Translations under genes and position numbers: made by a program
The notes under the pieces: generated by a model
What the model saw: only the letters and a program-made list of their open reading frames with translations
Database searches by the model: none
What the model was told of the DNA's origin: nothing
Shown here: positions 21,601 through 28,229 of the stretch, piece by piece
Layout of the letters: each line of letters begins with the position of its first letter
How positions within the stretch are numbered: the first letter of the stretch is position 1
Source: Chromera velia
Lineage: Eukaryota > Sar > Chromeraceae
NCBI GenBank assembly: GCA_018398765.1
Contig: JAHBMJ010001434.1
Location: 2,501 to 30,729 of the forward strand
Direction of reading: 5' to 3'
DNA length: 28,229 nucleotides

Positions 21601-23825
21601 GTTGATCGGCCAACATCGTTTTCCACTTTCTTGCTTGTGCATTGCTTGACTGACTGACTTTTCATCAGAACATTGTCTGTGTGTTGTTTGCTTGCCTGCA
21701 GCTGGACAAGTTGACCACTGAAAGTGCAAAGAAGGTTGGTAAGTCAGCGGTATGCTAAGCCACTCTCTGACATTTGTCTTCTTCTTCCTGTCCTCGTCTG
21801 TCTGTCAGTCTGTCTGTCTGTCTGTCTGTCTCTGTCTGTCTGAATGTCTGTATGTCTGTCTGTATGTCTGTATGTATGTATGTATGTATGTCTGTGTGTC
21901 TGTCCGTCCGTCTGCCTGTCTGTCTGTCTATATGTATGTATGTCTTTCTGTCTGTCTTGTGTGTGTGCAGATCATCCACGCACACAAAGACCCCGTCAGT
22001 CGAGGGAACAGACGCATTCAAGAAGGGACGTGCACGCAGAGTTGAAACAAAACTGTCACGGAGAAGGAGGTAACGCAGGAAGACAGATAGATAGACATAG
22101 ATGGATGGATAGCTACATCGATGGATAGAAAAAAAAAGGAAGGAACAAACGAAAGGAATCGGGCAAACAAAGAAAGAAAGACAGCAAGCAAGAAAGCAAG
22201 GAACGAAACAACAGAGAGAACCAAAAGGACAGCCATACAAGACAGCCGCCTTATCTTGTGATCACATTTTCGTCCCGAAACAGTCGAACAACAGGAAGAA
22301 AAAACTAGTTCCTCCTCGTTTTGTCAAAACACATTTCTTTCCTTGCTTTTCTGCAGAGTAAACCTGAGCTATCTGATCAGGACATATCAACAATCAAAAC
22401 GGTCTGTCTGTTGGTTGTGTGGGCCGGCCAAAGACCCTCATGCACCGTCGATGCATGCCACTACTCCCCACAGTCAACATGGGTGTCAGGAAACTGAAGC
22501 GAACAAGAAAGTCAAAAGCACTTTCCTTTTGATATCCTTCCAGCTCATGAGGAGGTCTGAATGAGTTGAACGCCGCCGTTCACTTCTTTTCCAACAACTA
22601 ATTCCTGAACCATCACTTTGCGTCCCCTCACGAATAATGTATGTGCCACATGTTGAAAGTGTATTGTTTAGGTAGTCTCGTTTTGATGTCACTCAGGTCA
22701 TGATCTTTCTACACTTGAGCTCTTCGGGCACAGTCTGACTCAAAAACTTGCATGCGACCTGCGATTCCTTTAATCCAGTGTTCGCTCTTATCCACGTCTC
22801 ACCGTTCAGTGCACTCCTGCGAATACGGCCCATGCCTTCGCATTTGCATTAATTCTGCTGTCTGTTTGCCTGACTGCAGGGATTCACAACATATGTTACC
22901 GTAAGTGATTGAGCCCCTGGGATTTGATTCCAATTTTTCAATTAAAAGAACAAACTCTTTATGATTGAAGCGATCCACCAACTGATCATCCATACTACTG
23001 TTCGATACCGAAAAAGGCATGCGCTTTCGCAGTCGGACAGACAGATTTTCTTCCTTTCATTTCTCGTTTGCGCACTTTGCTTTCTTAGGCTGGGACGTAC
23101 TACTCGAATAAAAGCGTGAAAAGATTGTCTTTGTTCTGCTCTCCGAATTTCTACTTTTTTGCGGCTTGTGCTGGCCGAAGAGAACAGGAGTGTAGAAGAA
23201 GGAAGCAAATGAAAGCTCGAGTCAAGCCTTTGATCTTTTTCCTTTTGTCTTCTTTTTTCTTTCACCGTTCCCCCATACATGCATCCACGTTCATTCTTTC
23301 TGCAAACTCAGACAGGGAAGCGTCTTTCTTGATTTGTATGACCCTTTTCTGACAGTTGACCGATTATCGTATCTTCATACACGATCGTTCTCAACAATTT
23401 TGATTTTTGTATTTTTGTTTGCTTTGCAGGCACATCAACAAGCAATTGACGCTTTCAAAACCGTCAGTTCCTTCTTTTGGCTTAATTTTCCTGTTACTCG
23501 GAACGCAATTTAGGAGTTATTGGCAAAAGGCTGCAATGGACGAATTTAAAAACATCAATCAGCATACATGCACCGTTTTTGAATCCACGGTGGGGTCCGG
23601 AAAAATTCGAAAGTTCCTTTCGCAGTCCAATCTCTCGTTCCAGTTGTCCGAACCATATCCTGACGTTTCAAGACCAATGTGTGCGCATCCATCGTTTCGT
23701 GTCAGAGGGCAGACGCAAAGACCAACGCTACATGTGTGCGAAAAAAGGAAAAAGAAGGAAAGAAAGAAAGAAAGAAAGAAAGAAAAGAAAGAAGGAAAGA
23801 AAGAAAGAAAGAAAGAAAGAAAGAA

Positions 23826-23860
<35 letters not shown>

Positions 23861-25992
23861 CATCCATGATATTCTTTTGATCAGCTACATGTTGTTTCGT
23901 ATGGGAGGTCTTGCTTTTGTAGACGACTCAAATGGCAGAGGGTAGTGAGGCAGACTTGATAGCTCTGTGCAGGATGAAGAACGTATGTCTGAGCTGGTTA
24001 GATAGAGATAAAGACATACAGTGGAAGAAGCGTTGGCATTCAACAAGAAAGAAAGGGAGAGTTCTGGTGTCTTTTCCCTGTTAAAGCCTGTGTCTAGGGT
24101 TTTTTCAAGATTTTTGCATTTTTTCTTCATGGAGGGATTTCACCTGAAGTCCATGCATCATGTCTCCCTCTAGCGATGTTTAATTTTCTTTTGACTTTGC
24201 AGGCAATTCAATCAGTAGTCCAGGCCTCGGTCAGTATTCTTCATTCATTAATTGCTCTTTTCTTCTTTTTCTTTGCTTGTGATGCTCCCTACAAGAACCT
24301 GGTTGTTCCTTCCTGGTGAGAGTCTCTTCGTTCGTGACTGCATTCATTTTTTCTTTTCTGACACCTCGCGCACTGAGCCTATCCCCGGAGACGTTCACTC
24401 GGTCCCTCGAGCTCCTTCCTCCATAAACCAATTAAAGCCAATGAATGAATGAAGGAATGAACCGATCAATCAATCAATCTGTCTGTGTCTCTCCTGCGTC
24501 CTCTCTCTCTCTCTGCAGAATCCTCAGGTAAGCTGTGGGAGGGAGTAGAACGGCATCCACGCAGGCAGGCTGTGTTTTTCGGGTAGTGCTCGGCTGCCAT
24601 CCATGTCTGGTGGAGATGGGGAGGGAAGGGGAAGGGAGGAAGAAGAGGGATGGGCTGCTGTACTGCAAGACCTTAGTGTGTTAATGTGCACTTGCGTGCA
24701 CGGGGAAAAGCAGGGATCCTTCATGATTTTTCATTACATGAACATGATCATGGAGGCTGAATGGAGGCACCGCATGCAGAGGGATTCGTCCACAAAGAAA
24801 GTAAGGTTCGCTCCGACTATCACTGCCCTTAATATTGTTGTGTTTTTGTCCTTCTGGCCATGGTTGGCTCCCTTCATATCTGCAGACACACAAAGCGGTC
24901 AGTCATTCTGGCTCCATGCCTCTCTCTTCAACGCTGTTGGAGGGAGAGGGGCGAGCATGTCCCATTCAGAAGGCGTGGGTCCGATTCCCTGAGCAGCGAG
25001 TGAAGTTTGCTTTCTCATCCGGGACATTGTACACGAGTGCGCTTTCTGGAGCTGGATGTTGAACCCCCAAAAACATGAAAGAAGAGGCAGAGAGGGAAGA
25101 GAATTTTTTTTGCTCTTTTTAGCCAGCTGAGCTTGACAAGTATCGTATTGAACGTAAAGTGGCCTGCTGCTTTTCTTTTCACTTCTTTGTGCTCCGCCAG
25201 GTTTCCGCTCTCCTCAACACCAAGACAAAAAAACATCACACAAAGCAACGCACTCCTGTCTGATTGCAAAATAGATTTTCGCTCTTTTTGCAGATGGAAG
25301 ACGCGCAGAGTGCCGCCGGACTTCCACAAAACCCCCTCGTGGGCCCTCATCTTGTCACGGCGGTGTGTCCTCATGAATGCATCTCTCTCTCTCTCTCTCT
25401 CTTCATTTCAGTCTCCTTTCCTTTCCTTTTCCACTGCGCTGAACAGAGCCCTGCGTTTTGATCTCCTGATTTTTCTTTGTCCTTTTTTGTTTTTCCTCTT
25501 TTTCTCTCCTCCTTTTGTAATGCGGCAGAGACAAAAAAGATAGAAAAAAAGGGAGCGTCTCTATTCTCTCTCTCTTTGACCACCCCTTTCCTTTTGCCTC
25601 ATTCTGATGAAAAGAGAAAAGAGGAACAAGACAAGTGAACGTTGATGATGATCTTGTCTCGTCTCTTTTCTCCTCTGACCTCTCCTCAACCCCCCGTCCT
25701 CTCCCTCCTCGCTTCACATGCAGGCCCAAAGAGACTTTGGGGGGCAAGGGGGCGCTGGCGTTTCGCCGGTGAGTTGTTTCTTTCTGTCTTTCTTTCTTTC
25801 TTTCTTTCTTTCTTCCTTCCTTCCTTTCTTCCTTCCTTCCTTCCTTTCTTTCTTTCTTTCTTTCTTTCCTTCTTTCTTTTTTTCGTTCGTTTTGTATTGA
25901 ATCTTCGCTTTTCACTCGAGTTCGATGCTTCACGGGTAATTTTGATGGACTGCGCAACTCACGAGAGGGTGTGTGAGTGTGAGTGTGTGTGA

Positions 25993-26072
<80 letters not shown>

Positions 26073-26258
26073 TGTAAATGTGTCATCTCGTTCTGTGTCT
26101 GATATAATGTGATGCGTGTATTCGATTGCAGTCCCAGCAGATGCGGATGAACGTGGACTACATGCAGCGTCTTATGGCGTCTCACATGAATGACCTGACA
26201 AAGGACTTCAGACAGAGAATGCTCGACTCTGTTCTGCAAGTCGGCTCTCTCTCTCTTC

Positions 26259-26295
<37 letters not shown>

Positions 26296-26832
26296 ACTCA
26301 ATGACATTCACTCAGTCACTCAGTCACTCACTCGCACACGCTCACACACACTTCTTTTTGCATTCTAGGATGGGTGGGAGGGGCTTTCTCTGCAACGACT
26401 CTGACCTCTGCCTCTTCATCGGTCTGGAGTCCACAAACAGCTGAATGGGATGTTTTTAGATTTGATCTTTTTGTCCTTCTTGATGTCCACATTGATCGAC
26501 CATCTTCATTCTTCTTCCATGCCTCCCACATGCAATGCACGCAGGTCCTGTCCCGCAACCAGGCCTCTTCCAACGCCATGCCTCCCGACCAGGTCCTCAG
26601 AGACGCCGTGAGGGAGGAGGTCTCGAAGGTCATTCGAAAAGCCAGGGGGGGACAGAGCGGGTCGTACCCGATGCCTGGTGCCATGTACCCGAATCCGGGC
26701 CAGGTAGTCCCCTACACCCAGCCTGGAATGCCCCCCCAGAACTACCCCTACCCGCTTCCTAGGGGGGGAGCAGACAGGGAGGAACTGGACTTCCTTGATG
26801 ATGCCGACTCCGGTATAGGCATAGAGGGGTAG
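18033..26832 (+). CDS. Secreted-type protein encoded by a chain of symmetric microexons (about 21 exons)
   Basis: Model exons: 18033-18143, 18812-19111, 19587-19628, 20094-20129, 20836-20844, 21222-21263, 21702-21734, 21971-21994, 22357-22401, 22880-22900, 23430-23462, 23923-23982, 24203-24229, 24519-24527, 24780-24800, 24886-24897, 25123-25158, 25294-25362, 25724-25768, 26132-26239 and 26545-26832. Every internal exon is a multiple of three and every intron is phase 0. The product is about 456 residues. It starts with a clear signal peptide ([20 protein letters not shown]), so it should enter the secretory pathway. A Lys/Glu/Ser-rich charged region follows, then a Gln/Ala/Lys-rich probably helical middle, and a Pro/Tyr/Gly-rich C-terminus ending in acidic residues. 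I recognise no domain and assign no function. The layout resembles schistosome micro-exon genes. Several tiny exons rest on splice consensus alone, and choosing phase-0 candidates partly favours the observed symmetry. Confidence 0.72.
18420..18676. repeat. (GT)n/(GTGC)n then (GA)n microsatellite in intron 1
   Basis: About 220 bases of TG-rich repeats with GCGTG variants are followed by G-runs and (GA)n to 18676. Long frames here encode Cys-Val or His-Thr alternation and are artefacts. Confidence 0.95.
18812..19111 (+). CDS. Microexon gene exon 2, the largest internal exon
   Basis: Exactly 100 codons run from a GCGCATGCAG acceptor to TCAAAA before GTAAGT. The peptide is charged and Ser/Lys/Glu-rich, for example [20 protein letters not shown] then [15 protein letters not shown]. 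No known domain is visible. Confidence 0.8.
19587..20129 (+). CDS. Microexon gene exons 3 and 4 (19587-19628, 20094-20129)
   Basis: These two short acidic exons encode [14 protein letters not shown] (GTGAGT donor) and [12 protein letters not shown] (GTCAGT donor). Both are phase 0 with good TGCAG or CGCAG acceptors. Reading through the exon 4 donor stays open for about 60 more codons, so a longer alternative exon is possible. Confidence 0.72.
20057..20084. repeat. (CATT)n just before exon 4
   Basis: Seven CATT units lie within 10 bases of the exon 4 acceptor and may serve as its pyrimidine-rich tract. Confidence 0.92.
20836..20844 (+). CDS. Candidate 9-nt microexon (Gln-Ala-Ala)
   Basis: CAAGCAGCG lies between a GCGTGCAG acceptor and a GTCAGT donor, in phase 0. 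It is supported only by the two splice sites and by a long gap (707 bases) between neighbouring exons. It may be chance. Confidence 0.4.
21222..22401 (+). CDS. Microexon gene exons 6 to 9 (21222-21263, 21702-21734, 21971-21994, 22357-22401)
   Basis: The exons encode [33 protein letters not shown] and [15 protein letters not shown]. Lengths are 42, 33, 24 and 45 nt, all phase 0. Acceptors are CTGCAG or GTGCAG. Donors are GTAGAA, GTTGGT, GTCAGT and GTCTGT. A strong GTAAGT four bases after the exon 7 donor would shift phase and meet a stop in exon 9, so the weaker donor is preferred. Confidence 0.68.
21797..21970. repeat. (CTGT)n/(ATGT)n microsatellite in intron 7
   Basis: Tetranucleotide CTGT and TATG units fill most of the intron right up to the exon 8 acceptor. 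Cys-Leu-Ser-Val frames here are artefacts. Confidence 0.95.
22880..22900 (+). CDS. Microexon gene exon 10 (21 nt)
   Basis: GCCTGACTGCAG precedes seven codons (GFTTYVT) and a perfect GTAAGT donor, in phase 0. Both sites are strong, so this is one of the better microexons. Confidence 0.7.
23089..23115 (+). CDS. Possible additional microexon (27 nt)
   Basis: CTTTCTTAG precedes nine codons (AGTYYSNKS) and GTGAAA, phase 0 at both ends. It is not in the main model because the donor is weak. Including it would add nine residues without changing frame. Confidence 0.35.
23430..23982 (+). CDS. Microexon gene exons 11 and 12 (23430-23462, 23923-23982)
   Basis: The exons encode [11 protein letters not shown] (GTCAGT donor) and [20 protein letters not shown] (GTATGT donor), both phase 0. 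Exon 11 has a strong TTTGCTTTGCAG acceptor. Exon 12 uses TTTTGTAG. Confidence 0.7.
23747..23862. repeat. (GAAA)n microsatellite in intron 11
   Basis: About 115 bases of GAAA units, with occasional GGAA and AAAAG slips, lie about 60 bases before the exon 12 acceptor. Lys-Glu-Arg frames here are artefacts. Confidence 0.96.
24203..24229 (+). CDS. Microexon gene exon 13 (27 nt)
   Basis: TTTGACTTTGCAG precedes nine codons (AIQSVVQAS), then GTCAGT. The exon is phase 0 at both ends and has a good polypyrimidine tract. Confidence 0.72.
24519..24527 (+). CDS. Microexon gene exon 14 (9 nt, Asn-Pro-Gln)
   Basis: AATCCTCAG is flanked by a CT-repeat tract ending CTGCAG and by a GTAAGC donor. Both splice sites are strong, and the exon is phase 0. 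This is the best-supported of the smallest exons. Confidence 0.6.
24780..25158 (+). CDS. Microexon gene exons 15 to 17 (24780-24800, 24886-24897, 25123-25158)
   Basis: The exons encode RDSSTKK (GTAAGG donor), THKA (12 nt, GTCAGT donor) and [12 protein letters not shown] (GTGGCC donor), all phase 0. Only 85 bases separate exons 15 and 16, the shortest intron of the gene. In exon 17 an alternative donor GTAAAG five bases earlier would break phase. Confidence 0.6.
25294..25768 (+). CDS. Microexon gene exons 18 and 19 (25294-25362, 25724-25768)
   Basis: Exon 18 encodes [20 protein letters not shown] plus VTA (GTGTGT donor). Exon 19 encodes [15 protein letters not shown] (GTGAGT donor). Both follow good TTTTTGCAG or CACATGCAG acceptors and are phase 0. 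Confidence 0.75.
25783..26075. repeat. (CTTT)n, then (CTGT)n(CT)n(GT)n(GA)n in intron 19
   Basis: CTTT and CCTT units run to about 25875. After about 115 bases of ordinary sequence, a compound repeat of CTGT, CT, GT and GA runs from about 25993 to 26075. Confidence 0.95.
26132..26239 (+). CDS. Microexon gene exon 20, helical segment
   Basis: The exon has 36 codons after [30 protein letters not shown], then [16 protein letters not shown] before GTCGGC, in phase 0. The spacing of Met, Leu, Tyr and Val residues suggests an amphipathic helix or coiled coil. Confidence 0.82.
26244..26355. repeat. (CT)n and (CACT)n in intron 20
   Basis: CT dinucleotide units follow exon 20 almost directly, then CACT and CACA units. 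They are intronic microsatellites. Confidence 0.92.
26545..26832 (+). CDS. Microexon gene exon 21, C-terminus and stop
   Basis: GCACGCAG precedes 95 codons and TAG. The helix [20 protein letters not shown] is followed by a Pro/Tyr/Gly-rich stretch ([20 protein letters not shown]) and an acidic tail, [16 protein letters not shown]. This composition suggests a flexible, exposed end. Confidence 0.85.
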   Translation, partial: VLSRNQASSNAMPPDQVLRDAVREEVSKVIRKARGGQSGSYPMPGAMYPNPGQVVPYTQPGMPPQNYPYPLPRGGADREELDFLDDADSGIGIEG

Positions 26833-28229
26833 ATAGGCTACGGTCTACATTGAGAAGAACTTGAAGACTCGGACTTCGTTGACCCAGATTCAAAAACTAA
26901 AGAGACGGACGTGATGAAATGAAAAAACAAATTGAATCACTGGCAAATTGTGGACTAAGAAGACATCGGAAGGTATGAGAAGGTTCCACGTAAAAAGAAA
27001 AAACACTGCCAAGAGCTTTTTAGAATGTGCAACATCAAAGAAACTGTAGCAAACTAATCAGAAAATGAAAAAAAACTGTTAATATATCTTTAACAACTCA
27101 GACTTTTTGCATGCGTCTTGATTTACTTAGATTTACTAGTAGAATGTTTTAACTTGGTTCCAGCGGTTTTTATATTATTTCAATTTATTTGTCGTGACAG
27201 TGTCATCTAATTTTCTCCATTTCTTATAAATACAAGGGCTAGTACAAGGGGCTACACATAGCTTAGATGATCGATAGCTAGACAATTAAAGGAATCAGGA
27301 CTTTAATTTTTTATACAAATGAGGTTATCTCAATTAATGACACTTGAATGCGTTTAAGCGCAATGCACATAAAAAAAAACTGAAATAAGCTGAACATCTA
27401 TAAGCCCTGGCCCTTGAATTGTGACCATTCAACCACCCTTTGCATCGACTGATCTGTATGGATGAATCTGTATGGTTTTCTTTTTCATTTTTCAATTCTT
27501 TTTTTTTTTTTTTGCAAAAACAAAATGGCCAGCTCCAGGTGGGGCCCTATCTGAAAGCGGTGTAAGCACTCTCATCGTGCATGCACGTCGACGACAGACG
27601 TGCGACAATGGCACAGAATATAAGAGCAAAGAGTGACATGGTGTTTGTCTGTGTGCAAGTCAGTGGGTGTCGGCAGGTGTTTGTCTGTAGGTACGTTAGG
27701 GTGGTATACGCCCATTTGGTCATAATTCAAGGGCCAGGGCATATATATCGGTGTGCATGGTGCGCGTTTTTTCCGCAAAATCCATGCATTTCTTCGCGCG
27801 AAAAGGGAACAAAAGTCGAAGTTCGCGATCTTCGACGAAGAATGACGAAGACCTCGACAAGGAAGGGCTGAGGATGTGCTTGTCATAAGGGTCGATCTGG
27901 CTGGTCGGTTGGCTGTCTGGGGGTACAAGGAAGGAAGGTTGTTTGAGTCGGTGGAATTCGTAAAGGAGGGAAAGGACGTTCGAACGTCTCGTTCCTGGCC
28001 TTGTATAGTTAGTTTCATGGTGTGTGCGTGTTTGTGGGTGAAGTCTTTTTCTTCTTCGTGGTGACCGACTGATTGTTTTCTTTGGTGAAAAAAGCGAGTG
28101 GAAAAAAGCGGTTGGCTCTGAAAAATTCGCTGGTCTGTTGGAGGAAAAAAAGGGCAGGAAAAAAAAGGGAACAAAACCCCCTTGACCTGAAAAACTGGGA
28201 GAGACGTTTCGATGGAGAAACTTTCGACT
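26833..28229. other. 3' spacer and right edge, no firm gene
   Basis: Positions 26833-27570 are AT-rich with long A and T runs and no useful frame. From 27571 the composition becomes more balanced. A plus-strand frame near 27860-27990 reads DVLVIRVDLAGRLAVWGYKE then GRLFESVEFVKEG. This is protein-like but has no start or neighbouring exon in view. The overlapping minus-strand frame (28174-27572, opening with TTG) looks like a shadow. An exon of a gene extending beyond the window is possible. Confidence 0.4.

Noticed and set aside
23407-23880. Frame of 157 codons ending in Lys-Glu-Arg repeats
   Set aside because: It runs through exon 11, an intron and a (GAAA)n microsatellite. Only the 33-nt exon part is kept.

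Overview
This is a nuclear genomic window from a eukaryote. The genes are interrupted by many GT-AG introns with long pyrimidine tracts before CAG. Introns and spacers are full of microsatellites, and AT-rich spacers alternate with GC-rich, proline-, serine- and arginine-rich coding blocks. There are no operons or ribosome binding sites. The style suggests an alveolate, perhaps a chromerid alga or a relative of the apicomplexans. That placement is an inference from gene style, not from a marker gene.

Layout. Positions 1-430 are a (GA)n microsatellite. Positions 431-1900 are AT-rich and hold no supported gene. Positions 1921-3360 are a 35-bp minisatellite, followed by a GTCCGTCAG-type array to about 3565. 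Positions 3660-4190 carry, on the minus strand, what looks like a decayed FLYWCH/MULE-type transposase. Positions 4500-4650 are a GC-rich cluster of inverted repeats. A large plus-strand gene (4956-14656, 12 exons, about 2,096 residues) encodes one seven-bladed WD40 propeller, then a long low-complexity tail with three amphipathic helices that resemble A-kinase anchoring (RII-binding) helices. After an AT-rich spacer, a two-exon minus-strand gene (17392-15693) encodes a CGFS monothiol glutaredoxin of the mitochondrial GRX5 type. Its intron contains the only assembly gap. From 18033 to 26832 a plus-strand gene has a signal-peptide exon followed by about 20 exons. Most are 9-60 nt, and every one in the model is a multiple of three flanked by phase-0 introns. 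The last 1.4 kb is mostly AT-rich spacer.

The most interesting item is the microexon gene at 18033-26832. Its layout (signal peptide first, then a chain of symmetric microexons that can be skipped without breaking frame) recalls the micro-exon genes of schistosomes, but I recognise no homologue of the protein. Second is the proposed joining of a WD40 propeller to duplicated AKAP-like helices in one protein. The glutaredoxin and the microexon gene are divergent and share a spacer of about 640 bp. The WD40 gene and the glutaredoxin converge. I see no functional link among the three genes beyond adjacency. All exon borders were read by eye from splice consensus, phase and protein similarity, without transcript data.
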